This document shows, in pieces, positions 44,915 through 55,458 of a DNA stretch of 60,000 nt (the stretch's first letter is position 1; each line of letters opens with the position of its first letter). The notes below the pieces were generated by a model, which did no database searches, was not told the DNA's origin, and saw only the letters and a program-made list of their open reading frames with translations. Both the position numbers and the translations under genes were made by a program. The stretch spans positions 15,254,001-15,314,000 of the forward strand of contig OU612072.1 of assembly GCA_914767715.1 (NCBI GenBank), written 5' to 3'. This DNA is from Membranipora membranacea (lineage: Eukaryota; Bryozoa; Gymnolaemata; Cheilostomatida; Membraniporidae).

Positions 44915-45575
44915 AACAACAGCGAGATTGAACAAGTAGATCAGTTCACCTACCTCGGGACCATAGTCACCAAGAAACTTGACTTCTCAGCTAATACTGT
45001 CAAAACCACCAAGAAGGCTCGGCAAGGACTCTATATCATATCGAAACTCTATCATCTAGGAGTTAACGATAAACTGATTAACACCAGCTATAAGTCTTTT
45101 ATCGAATCCGTCCTAACCTACCATCTTGTGGTCTTATACCAACACATGTCAGCTGATTCAAAGAGAAAGGTTAGGTCTGTCATGAAATCTGCTGAATATT
45201 TCTCAGGTGACCTAAGCTTTACGCCCCTCGGAGAACTTTACATTAGTAAACTCAAGACTAAAAGTCTTCGAATGGTTGCCACCTCCAGCATGCCTGCACT
45301 GATACTTGACCATCTTCCATCAGGTCGTTACATTGCCATAAGACACAGAGTTCAAATCCGTGCCAAATGTTTCAGGGTGGAAAGTGTCAGACTTTTGAAT
45401 AGTATACTCTTGACTAGATAACTAAATTGATTGTGTGTCTTTTATTACATTTATTTATTATTTTTGGTGCAATGTTTTATAAGTTTTTACCCAGAGCACA
45501 TTACACAAACATTTTATTTCTCAGTGAATGAGATGAATACAATGACATACATACAAACATACACATCAATATCAT
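44915..45575 (+). mobile_element. L2/Rex1-like LINE, 3' end of reverse transcriptase, copy 1
   Basis: The frame contains VDQFTYLGTIVTKKLDFSAN, KKARQGLYIISKLYHLGVN, SYKSFIESVLTY, SGDLSFTPLGELYISKLK, then LPSGRYIAIRHRV and RLLNSILLTR-stop at 45421. The 'F(T)YLG...', 'FIESVLTY' and 'LPSGR' series is typical of the C-terminal region of CR1/L2-group reverse transcriptases. It is 5' truncated and joined to R1 at TTTATT|AACAAC, ending in a ~150-bp AT-rich 3' tail. The apparent 175-codon frame depends on a 5-bp deletion near 45120. A dead element. Confidence 0.75.
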
Positions 45576-45880
45576 TGATAGTGATAAGAAGGCACTATAG
45601 GCCCTACTTGTGGGCTGTAGAGGATATCATATTTATGAACCAGTATTTGATATAATTGTGGATCGGTTGAGTATATAATAAATAATAATGACTGAAGACC
45701 AACAGGACTTCTTGTCTGTAACTTTAAAAGATCAAAGCATGAATTTAATAAATAGTCATTTTCGCATTTTACTTTATGTTAGCAACGGTGGTGGGGGAGG
45801 GATTGATTAGGACGTTAATTAAAATTAGATGTCACATCACACGCCACATCCCGGAGCATGGGTGAGTTGTTGTGTCCTTT

Positions 45881-46057
45881 TTAAACGCTGAAGCTGCTGT
45901 ACTCTTCATGGTATGGATCATATTCTGTCTGAATAGCTAGTGAGTCACTATAGAATTCCGTGTTGTTTGGATCGTAGCTGACTTGTGCAGATATGAAGGT
46001 GATACCAAAGTTACGGAGTAGATATGCTTTGTATCCATCGTACTCTGCTACTGCCAT
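45881..46057 (-). CDS. Family B micro-gene, 58 aa, copy 5
   Basis: ATG 46057 to TAA 45881. A one-base deletion between acceptor and ATG (TTGTTCAAGATGG) leaves the frame untouched. A downstream SINE/D half is absent; the block passes to R3. Confidence 0.5.
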   Translation of the reverse strand: MAVAEYDGYKAYLLRNFGITFISAQVSYDPNNTEFYSDSLAIQTEYDPYHEEYSSFSV

Positions 46058-46119
46058 CTTGAACAAGATACCTGCAAGAGAGAAAATATTAACGTCTGTA
46101 TATTGCATATAATTGCAGG

Positions 46120-46440
46120 TATATCAATTCAGGGGCGTAACAAATATGCCATACATGTAATGTAATATCCACCTTTTACTTACCTCTTACTTACCTCTCA
46201 CTTATAAAGATTGAATTCATTTGAAAAACATTTAAGTATGTGTCAGAAAAAGTTAAATCAGATATACTCAGGAAGTTATATTAATCAGGGGACAGGTGAA
46301 TGTCCTATATGCTCTCTATATCCCTAAATAATATAAAATACAATTTTGTACCATTGACTAAAGCCATCGATCGCAGTTTTATCTTCTCTACACAAGTCGA
46401 TTTTAATATCACACATTTTTTCCCCATAATCATAGCGACA
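46120..46440. other. R1-R3 spacer
   Basis: AT-rich, duplicated at 53.6-53.94 kb. No gene seen. Confidence 0.5.
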
Positions 46441-47031
46441 TTTTTTAGAATCAATGTGCACACATGAGTGCATTGTATACAGTTTTGGAATTCTCAATTA
46501 TTTCCTTACCTTTCCTAATTATAGAATTCACCTGGTTTGATGAACTGGAGTAAAATATCCTTTACCCCTTTTTACTAGTATTCAGATGTCTTGGTTCAGG
46601 CAGCAAAGCGATATGATCTAGATCAGATAAGAAGATAAGATATTACTCCTTGCTTTGCTATGGCAGGGTAAGTATTTCCTTTCTGATTTACTGAGTGTGA
46701 CAGGAAACACAATGACACCATTAAATGGAAAACAAGTTAAACTAATGTGGATACTAATCATTCGACTGAGGCTCACTCATTAGGCTTGGTAACTGATTAA
46801 AATTAGTTAAAGGCTAATTATAAAAATTAAGTTTTTTAATTTAATTAGTTAAAATCAAAATCTATAATTTATTAAAATGTTAGGGTCTTTTCATTGGCAC
46901 AGATTTCACTGAGCCAATGTTAATCACCCTTCCAGATCAGGAAGGAGTAGCTTCTGTCGCTGTGTGCTCTTTAAAAATTAGTGATTTTTACGGGGTGTTA
47001 GAAAATGTCTTTGTTGCCCAAATTCACGGTG

Positions 47032-47151
47032 ATGATACTGGGAATTCCCACTGCAAGTCTGACTTTACTGGTGTTTATTTACTTAATTAGCTGTAAGAAT
47101 ATAATATCATGTATGGTTAGGATGATGAGCCTAATGAAAACACGAAAATAA
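47032..47151 (+). CDS. Family G micro-ORF, copy 3, 39 aa
   Basis: The first ATG of copy 1 is GTG here; the next in-frame ATG (47032) opens MILGIPTASLTLLVFIYLIS. A consensus-like donor T|GTAAGA follows AGC. Without splicing it ends at TAA after 39 codons. Confidence 0.35.
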   Translation: MILGIPTASLTLLVFIYLISCKNIISCMVRMMSLMKTRK

Positions 47152-47360
47152 AGTATTTTACAATGAAAATTTTAATGATTTCTAAATTCTTAGCGATCGA
47201 TGACATGCTTTGTCCTCCTTCAAAAATGAATTGCTTTTTATCCTTCACAATCACAAATGAGAACCGAATGAGGCATTTTGTTATTGCAGTATTATACAAT
47301 TGTGTTCAGCACCAAGCTTATATTATTGACTCTGACTAGCTATCATAATTTATCAATTTA

Positions 47361-47696
47361 CACCACAAATTTTGTAATAAACTAAAACTTAAGCTGTGAT
47401 GAACGTGAACGAGAACGTGAACGTGAATGTGTGTCTGAAGTTCTGATTATCTGATTATCCGAACAAACTCAGCCACTATTTACTTCCTTGTAGAATCAAG
47501 GCTACAATTGAAGGCTTGAATATAACATATGTGATATTCAAGCCTTCAATTGTAGCCTTGATTATACAAGGAAGTAAATAGTGGCTGAGTTTGTTCGGAT
47601 AATCAGATAATCAGAACTTCAGACACACATTCAAGTTCACGTTCTCGTTCACGTTCATCACAGCTTAAGTTTTAGTTTATTACAAAATTTGTAGTG
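47361..47696. mobile_element. 336-bp foldback/MITE element with ~160-bp arms and TA flanks
   Basis: Nearly the whole element is an inverted repeat. Left arm begins CACCACAAATTTTGTAATAA, right arm ends with its complement (TTATTACAAAATTTGTAGTG). Arms contain GAACGTGAACGAGAACGTGA and its mirror, and meet around 47528 in a short AT loop. Flanking TA on both sides suggests a Tc1/mariner-type target. No coding capacity; when transcribed it would form a long hairpin RNA. Confidence 0.85.
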
Positions 47697-48129
47697 TAAA
47701 TAAATAATGACTAGCCCTCAGTATTTTGTCACCTTGGAGAATGAGTAACTGCTTTGACTTAATCAACTAAGGTCGTTACCAATAACAAACCTTCAAATTT
47801 CCTGGCGCAAACTGCTAGGGTCTGTGGGTTCTTTTGTCAGCGCTGTTATTACTTTTTACACAATGGCAGCTACAATCGATTGGCTATTATTAGCACCCAA
47901 TTTTTTCACCTTTACAATCTGCGCAACCAATCTGTAAATTTACAAAAAAAACTCCTCACCAATTCAAATCAATTGATTGAGCTTAGAAGAAAAGATTGAA
48001 TTCAGACATAATGATATTAGGTTTCTTTATTTGATGAATACATTATAAATTTGTAAAGGGGTAGGATTAGAGTATTTTTATGTAAAGAATGGTTTACCAT
48101 CAACACATAACAATAATTTACCTAACAAA

Positions 48130-48385
48130 AATTGGCAAGCTCATCAGCGCACTCATTACCATCGATCCCGGAGTGGGCAGGGACCCAGATAAGAGTGATG
48201 GAGTTACTCTTCACAAGGGTATTTAAGTTGTGTATGCATTTCGTTCTAACTTCAGGGTTTGAAGGGACTGGAGTGAAGAGAGACTGTCTGTGGTTATAGC
48301 TATTTTCTTAGCAGCCATCGAAATTCCAGTAATTTCTGCTTGTGATATTGTTGCATTTTGAGTTAGTGGAATTGTGATTTCTTCA
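48130..48385 (-). pseudogene. LINE RNase H domain remnant, copy 3
   Basis: The minus strand reads ISQAEITGISMAAKKIAI, TTDSLSSLQSLQ, SNSITLIWVPAHSGIDGNE, with breaks as in copy 1. HSG is intact here. Confidence 0.65.
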
Positions 48386-48832
48386 TCAGTACAAGCTTGG
48401 CCATCTCATTCTTCTTGTGTTTGTTGGATGAATATACCAGTTCTCGATGTTGTACACACGTGAATACGCAGAAAAAAAATAAGCCTATGCCTGTATTATT
48501 AGGTAACAAACCCCCCCCCCCCGCCCAATTTTAAAAGTACAACAGATAACCTCTTTGAACAATCATTTAGCTCACATTACAAATTTTTATTTAATGTTCA
48601 CGTGATTTGTAGCCTTTATCTCAATATTGTACACAAGTCAATAATCAGACAAAACGAAACAGCCTATGCCTGTATTATTAGGTCGTTATTTAAAATCACT
48701 AGACTAGCCTTTATGTTGAGTACGAATGAGGAAGCCTACTCCAGGGGAGGGGCAACACATACGGACAGGAGCCATGCTTACAACTTGAGTAAATTTTTGT
48801 CTTACCTTCTCAGATGTATGGGATAGCTGAGA

Positions 48833-48923
48833 TTATATCCTCTCTACCGTACTCTCGTAAATACTTGTCACACCAAAAAGTATAATAAGTTCAAACTTTT
48901 GCTCAAATGCAGTTTTGATCGTG
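48833..48923 (-). CDS. Family C terminal exon, subfamily 2, copy 2
   Basis: Acceptor CATCCTTAG, 29 codons TIKTAFEQKFELIILFGVT... ending ERI-TAA; one isoleucine codon fewer than copy 1. The upstream exon (LGIPVSQRRHC) has an in-frame TAA, so this copy is probably dead. Confidence 0.3.
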
Positions 48924-49129
48924 CTAAGGATGGAAGGCTGTATATATTATACCGCATCCAACATGAAAATAAAATTGAATGAGATTAATGCAAGAGGCAG
49001 TGCCTGCGCTGACTCACAGGGATTCCCAATTCATGTTAGCATGAAAGTATGCACTGTGAGATATGATGACTATCGAGAATCTAGTGCACATACACCCTTA
49101 CAAATCATTTTCACATTGATCAGGTGATA

Positions 49130-50300
49130 TACTTGAGTAGTATATAGAGAGGAATTCCCATATCTTAAAATAGCATTTGTGAGATATGGAGACTATCAAA
49201 AAGCTGAGCACACGCACCCAAACAAATCATTTTCACATTGATCATGTGATATACTAGTGTAGTACATCTCTGATTGATAGTGAGTGAATTAATTCACCTA
49301 GCCCTTAGCTTGACTCAGTGCATTCTGTAGGAGACGGTTGGATGACCACCCAAGTTTTTGTATATTTATCAAAGTTCTTATTTCTTGTCTAACTTTTTAG
49401 TATTTATTTTTTTAAGGTCTGACTCAATATCAAAATGGTGCATTGCTAGCCTAAGCTCAGAAGAAAGTTTCTGGAGAGATTAGAGAGTATTACTGAACAA
49501 AACTCTCGTATCTCTTACCTTGTACAGGGGTGCGCTAAGTTGAATTTCATGCGTATATGTAATATGTTTCATATCACGTAAAGACCGCTCGAGAGCTGCT
49601 AATAGAAAGTGATTTACATTTTTACTTTACATTTTCATTTGCTGGGGAAGAATGTTGACAACAACTGTAATATTTAATGAAAAGTGTATCATTGGGCATT
49701 GGGGACGTTGGGGGGGGGAGAAGTGAAGACAATCAAAAACTATTAGATTACTCACTTTTTATGGTATACAATTTGTCAACTATGTTCTGCAACATAGACA
49801 AGAAGAACTGGTTACTGAGTCATAATGGAGAGTGGAATTCCCAATGATTACATTGTGAGTCTTACATTAATGAGTTGTCTCCCTTTCATATTTGAATAGG
49901 TATATTGACCAGTACTTTTTAAATCTGTTCAGTTTCTAAGTCAGATCGAGAATTGTTATCAATGATGGGCAAAAGATGTTTCCCGAGGTCAACCTTGACC
50001 TGTAAAGATTAAACCCGACTGCTTTTATACAGAGTATTTGTTAAAAAACCAAACATGAGGCGAGCATGTGGTTTACTTGTTGCTTAGTTTATATACAATT
50101 CTCCGCAGAATTTGCTTTTGTAGAAGTCATATGAAGCGCCGTAAACCTCTAGAATAGAGTCACAAATGTACTCGGCCCTGGGTTTTCAACCACAAACATT
50201 GGTTATATGTTTATAGCCCTATTCTTTATCTGTCAACTCATAGAGCTCCTGGTCGGTGTTGGAAAGGAGAAAATATAATCTGGTATTGAAATACTCGAAT
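49130..50300. other. R3 duplicated spacer
   Basis: Counterpart of 18.84-19.94 kb, with no additional gene. Confidence 0.5.
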
Positions 50301-50313
50301 TGAGTCTCTGCAG

Positions 50314-50484
50314 GTAATCAGAGTAGTACCACAATCTGTGATCCTTGTAGGTGACACATCGGATATTTTTAGCTGTCGACAGGTAGAACTGAATCATGAC
50401 CTTGTTTTAGGCATTGTGTTAGAAAAGTGTTTTCATCACCACATCACATATGTAGCTTCGCTTACCCTGAGTAAATGTTCCTGA
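50314..50484 (+). CDS. Family K' terminal coding exon, 56 aa, copy 3
   Basis: Same acceptor, frame and stop; begins VIRVVPQSVILVGDTSD. Open throughout. Confidence 0.5.
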   Translation, partial: VIRVVPQSVILVGDTSDIFSCRQVELNHDLVLGIVLEKCFHHHITYVASLTLSKCS

Positions 50485-50636
50485 AACTTTCCTACACTGT
50501 GTGATGCCTGCATCACATAAAATTTCATCATTACAAACAACTAATATATTAGGATGTTAAAGAAACAAGTTAATTTTAATCGCTTGACTTCCTGTTAACA
50601 GAAAAAATATGGCATATTCAAGACGCACTTGGTCGT

Positions 50637-50658
50637 GTACTTGTATATATACAAGTAC
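50637..50658. repeat. Perfect 22-bp palindrome, copy 3
   Basis: Identical to 35072-35093. Confidence 0.8.
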
Positions 50659-51109
50659 TCTATCAATAAATATATGTGGTATCTTAAAGTCAAAAATATG
50701 AAAAATATATATCACATTGCAGTAAAAAAGTGAAAATGCAGTACGCTCTTTTTTTTTATAAATTTATGGTTACAGCATAGACATTATCAATATATCGATA
50801 TCATTTACAAGGATGAGAAGGCACTATAGGCCCTACCCATGGGTTGTACGGGATATCATATTTAAGAACCAGTATTTGATATAATTGTGGATCGGTTGAG
50901 TATATAATAAATAATAATGACTGAAGACCAACAGGACTTCTTGTCTGTAACTATAAAAGATCAAAGCATGAATTTAATAAATAGTCATTTTAGCATTTTA
51001 CCTTATGTTAGTAACGGTGGTGGGGGAGGGATTGATTATGAGTTTGATTAAAATCAGATGTCAAATCACATGCCACATCCCGGAGCATGGGTGAGTTGTT
51101 GTGTCCTTT

Positions 51110-51286
51110 ATAAACGCTGAAGTTGCTGTACTCTACATGGTATGGATCATATTCAGTCTGAATAGGTAGTGAGTCACTAAAGAATTCCGTGTTGTTTGGA
51201 TCGTAGCTGACTTGTGCAGATATGAAGGTGATACCAAAGTTACGGAGTAGATATGCTTTGTATCCATCGTACTCTGCTTCTGCAAT
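51110..51286 (-). pseudogene. Family B copy 6, start and stop codons both lost
   Basis: The 58-codon body is intact, but the start ATG is ATT and the stop TAA is TAT (TTTATAAACG), so the frame runs on both ways and reads as 110 codons. The V-to-E change at residue 3 is also unique. Confidence 0.55.
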
Positions 51287-51756
51287 CTTACTACAAGATA
51301 CCTGCAAGAGGGAAAATATTGATAGTAGTTTACATTGCATATGAGTATCAATTCAGAGACTGGTCAAATGTGTCACCTCAATAATATCCATCTATAATTT
51401 ACATATTACTTACCTATAACCTACAAAGATTACAAAGTTAAAATGAATTATAAATTTTTGTTTTCTGATTAGTTTTTTAATTATTAAGGTCCATTATTAG
51501 ACGCAAATCTACTAAAAGCTTGTGAATCCCCCCTCCCCCTTCAGATTTAGAGTGCATAACTCTGGGCGTATGTCTCTGTGCTCAAAAAGTTTCTGGAGAT
51601 TGATCCACGTCATTAAAAGGAAGTCCTCACGGCCCAAGTTAACAATGATTGGTATGGGACATTGGGGGTTCCCACAACAAGTCCGACTTTACTGGTGTTA
51701 AATTACTCAGCTGTATAAAATTTTAAATCCTGTATCGCTAAGATGATAAGCTGACA

Positions 51757-52010
51757 GTAGGCAGTAACTCAGTTGGTTAGAGCGTCTGCCCTCTAACGCG
51801 CAAGCGTTGTAGGTCTCGGGTTCGAATCCCGCTGAAGTCTACTGAGTACTAGGCTCAATTGACGCCCCAAGTGTGCCCCGACCTGCCTGAAAACTGGGAG
51901 CAACTTGGCGCCGAAAATGGCGGCCGCGCCCTTAAGACACCTGTATTTCTCAGTCTTCGGTCAGAGACAAAAACTTGCGATTTTTTGTTTACCCCATGGG
52001 AAAACCATTG
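51757..52010 (+). repeat. tRNA-derived SINE, full copy
   Basis: Head (AACTCAGTTGGTTAGAGCGTC, B-box GGTTCGAATCC) and complete body. Confidence 0.85.
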
Positions 52011-52225
52011 AAAAATGATTTCATGGTTAAAAAGATATATCAGATCTACGATAAAAAGAATCAGATATTGATCCCATCGATATTGAGCGAAACAGTGGCA
52101 AATAAATACAAATCAGGCTATGAAATTCCATAGTGTTTTAGAAGGTAATCAGTATCAGCATTGCTTGAGTTAGGTGAGGTACACAAGGCCACCCTGAGTA
52201 ATGAGTTTGTATTATCAATTCTCAG

Positions 52226-52336
52226 GCTAGACTGGGAATTCCTGTGAGCAAGCGCAGCTTTAATAACACATACGTATTTTGCATGTGTGAAAGGTGTCAC
52301 AAAGTAGGATATACTCGTCCTATAGTGTGTGACTAA
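52226..52336 (+). CDS. Family D terminal coding exon, copy 7
   Basis: Identical in frame to copy 6, including CMCERC. Confidence 0.45.
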   Translation, partial: ARLGIPVSKRSFNNTYVFCMCERCHKVGYTRPIVCD

Positions 52337-52407
52337 ATCTGGAGAACTCGTCAGACTTTTGCAGAGATAGATAGAGGATATGCTATATGATTGATGAGTA
52401 CTTTATT

Positions 52408-53078
52408 AACAACAGCGAGATTGAACAAGTAGATCAGTTCACCTACCTCGGGACCATAGTCACCAAGAAACTTGACTTCTCAGCTAATACTGTCAAAACC
52501 ACCAAGAAGGCTCGGCAAGGACTCTATATCATATCGAAACTTTATCATCTAGGAGTTAACGAGAAACTGATTAACATTAGCTATAAGTCTTTTATCGAAT
52601 CCGTCCTAACCTACCTACCTATCTTGTGGTCTTATACCAACACATGTCAGCTGATTCAAAGAGAAAGCTTAGGTCTGTCATAAAATCTGCTGAATAATTC
52701 TCAGGTGACCTAAGCTTTACGCCCCTCGGAGAACTTTACATTAGTAAACTCAAGACTAAAAGTCTTCGAATGGTTGCCACCTCCAGCATGCCTGTACTGA
52801 TACTTGACCAACTTCCATCAGGTCGTTACATTGCCATAAGACACAGAGTTCGAATCCGTGCCAAATGTTTCAGGGCGGAAAGTGTCAGACTTTTGAATAT
52901 TATACTCCTGACAAGATAACCAAATTGATTGTGTGTCTTTTATTACATTTATTTATTATTTTTGGTGCAATGTTTTATAAGTTTTTACCCAGAGCACATT
53001 ACACAAACATTTTATTTCTCAGTGAATGAGATGAATACAATGACATACGTACATACATACACATCAATATCATTGATA
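52408..53078 (+). mobile_element. L2/Rex1-like LINE, 3' end of reverse transcriptase, copy 2
   Basis: Same insertion boundary as copy 1. It keeps SVLTYLPILWSYTNT, the ancestral reading through the region deleted in copy 1, then shifts frame before SADSKRKLRS and has a TAA in place of TAT. Ends with LPSGRYIAIRHRV and LLTR-stop. Confidence 0.75.
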
Positions 53079-53378
53079 GTGATAAGAAGGCACTATAGGC
53101 CCTACTTGTGAGCTGTAGAGGATATCATATTTAAGAACCATTATTTGATATAATTGTGGATGGGTTGAGTATATAATAAATAATAATGACTGAAGACCAA
53201 CAGGACTTCTTGTCTGTAACTATAAAAGATCAAAGCATGAATTTAATAAATAGTCATTTTAGCATTTTACTTTATGATTGCAACGGTGGTGGGGGAGGGA
53301 TTGATTAGGAGGTTAATTAAAATCAGATGTCACAACACACGCCACATCCCGGAGCATGGGTGAGTTGTTGTGTCCTTT

Positions 53379-53555
53379 TTAAACGCTGAAGTTGCTGTAC
53401 TCTTCATGGTATGGATCATATTCAGTCTGAATAGGTAGTGAGTCACTATAGAATTCCGTGTTGTTTGGATCGTAGCTGACTTGTGCAGATATGAAGGTGA
53501 TACCAAAGTTACGGAGTAGATATGCTTTGTATCCATCGTACTCTGCTACTGCCAT
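53379..53555 (-). CDS. Family B micro-gene, 58 aa, copy 7
   Basis: ATG 53555 to TAA 53379, with the same one-base 5' deletion as copy 5. Body differs from copy 5 by A-to-P and S-to-N. Confidence 0.5.
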   Translation of the reverse strand: MAVAEYDGYKAYLLRNFGITFISAQVSYDPNNTEFYSDSLPIQTEYDPYHEEYSNFSV

Positions 53556-53949
53556 CTTGAACAAGATACCTGCAAGAGGGAAAATATTAACGTGTGTATA
53601 TTGCATCTAATTGCAGGAATATAAATTCAGGCGCGTAACAAACATACCATACATGTAATGTAATATCCACCTTTTACTCTCCTCTAACTTACCTCTCACT
53701 TTAAAGATTGAATTCATTTGAAAAAACATTTAAATTAGTGTCAGAAAAAGTTAAATCAGATATACACAGGAAGTTATATTAATCAGGGGACAGATGAATG
53801 TCCTATATGCTCTCTATATCCCTTTATCATATAAAATACAATTTTGTAGTTTGTACCATTGACTAAAGCCATCGATCACAGTTTTATCTTCTCTACACAA
53901 GTCGATTTTAATATCACACTTTTTTTCCCCATAATCATAGCGACATTTG

Positions 53950-54443
53950 TTAGAATCAATGTGCACACATGAGTGCATTGTATACAGTTTTTGAATTCTC
54001 AATTATTTCCTTACCTTTCCTAATTATAGAGTTCACCTGGTTTGATGAACTGGAGTACAATATCCTTTATCCCTTTTCACTAGTATTCAGATGTCTTGGT
54101 TCAGGCAGCAACGCGATATGATCTAGAGGTAAGAAGATAAGATATTACTCCTTGCTTTGCTATAGAAGGGTAAGTTTTTCCTTTCTGATTTACTGCATGT
54201 GACAGGTAACACGATGACACCATTAAATGGAAAACAAGTTAAACTAATGTGGATACTAAATTGGATTACAACTAGTTAAAGGCTAATTATAGAAATTAAG
54301 GTTTTTAATTTAATTAGTTTAAATTAAAGTTTGTATTTTATTAAAAAATTAGGGTTCTTTTATTGGCACAGACTTCACTGAGCCAATGTTAATCACCCTT
54401 CCGAATCAGGAAGGAGTAGCTTCTGTCGCTGTGTGCCCTTTAA
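53950..54443 (+). other. Truncated R3 block (G upstream region only)
   Basis: Matches 16.44-16.94 kb, then is interrupted by a MITE at the TTAA within the CTCTTTAAAA site seen uninterrupted in the three other R3 copies. The G ORF is absent. Confidence 0.65.
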
Positions 54444-54647
54444 AGGGCAACCAAGGTTTCGCAGCAATGCATTAATGGGTAGTAAATAATATGCTGGGCA
54501 CCATCAGCTTTGTTCATTACGGGGTGCAAAATTCAAAGTAGTTGCTGACTCTAAGCTGGGTAACACTCCAGTTTAAGGGAGGTTCCAAGACATTGCTATA
54601 ATGATGATAGAGCACAAGCTAAATAATAAGAGGAACAGGAAACTGCA
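54444..54647. mobile_element. TTAA MITE, copy 3, inverted and one end missing
   Basis: Starts AGGGCAACCAAGG after TTAA (54440-54443) and continues as the reverse complement of the right half of copy 1 (GCAATGCATTAATGGGTAG, GTTCCAAGACATTG). No second terminal repeat or TTAA is found; it passes into unrelated sequence after AACTGCACTG. Confidence 0.65.
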
Positions 54648-55101
54648 CTGACATTTGTAGGTTTTACACGCCTTGTCTCTAGCAGTTGAGGAGTTTTATT
54701 TAATTTATTAAATTTTTTCTTCGGAGTCCCTTCAATTTGAAGGGAGTGCAACTGCCACAATCTTATCCATAAGACCAACCCGGGCTAGGGGGTTCAAAGG
54801 ATTGGTAAGTGTATATTTAAAATAGTTTCCTTTACTATAATTTGTTGTTTGATGAAACAAGGTTTCCTATATATAAAATAATGTGAGTGTTTGGTAATAT
54901 TATGTCAGATTAAAAAGCGGTGAAACCAGTCAATTATACCCATTTTTATCAAGAAGTGTGACCCACTTCTTTGGCCTCAGCTGGCAACATCTGCGGCCTA
55001 CCCTCTCTTCTCCGTCACCCACACATACCCGCTGTCAACCACCCCACTCTTTTTCTGCCTTCATTTTCTGTTGTGTCATCATGTACACTATATTATTGCA
55101 G

Positions 55102-55203
55102 GGAATTTTCCAGAAGTCGTTCGTAAACACGACGGTTGAGGAGAGCTGTCTCTTTAGGGACAAGCTCAACGTGAACGAAGAGCCCCCGTGGGATCCCTGC
55201 TGA
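55102..55203 (+). CDS. Orphan terminal coding exon, 33 codons
   Basis: After TATATTATTGCAG a phase-0 frame reads GIFQKSFVNTTVEESC, then RDKLNVNEEPPWDPC-TGA. Base composition is clearly more GC-rich than the flanks (CAAGCTCAACGTGAACGA). It ends about 250 bp before the ODC start and may be the last exon of a neighbouring gene whose other exons are outside the duplicated region or lost. A pyrimidine-rich 150-bp stretch lies upstream. No family is recognised. Confidence 0.4.
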   Translation, partial: GIFQKSFVNTTVEESCLFRDKLNVNEEPPWDPC

Positions 55204-55458
55204 TATCTACTAACGGAACAGGAATTCATCAGTTTCGTGAAAGTCACTCACTGTAATGTATAATGAAAAAAAAGGGTTCATCAACATCAGACCTATATAT
55301 GTTATAGCTCAACCTGCCAGCTTAGATCTACGTCTTTCGAAAAACTTTGTTGCATCTACCGACCATAGTTTTTGTTTTACCTTTTAAAATGCTAATTTTT
55401 ATTTTCCTTCTCTTCTTTTGGATTACTCCGCACTAGTTGATTTTAAAATTAATTAAAA

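Noticed and set aside
44894-45421. A 175-aa cellular gene
   Set aside because: It is a LINE reverse-transcriptase tail; the continuous frame comes from a compensating 5-bp deletion, and its first codons are R1 flank.
51008-51340. A 110-aa gene on the minus strand
   Set aside because: It is family B copy 6 with start and stop codons mutated.
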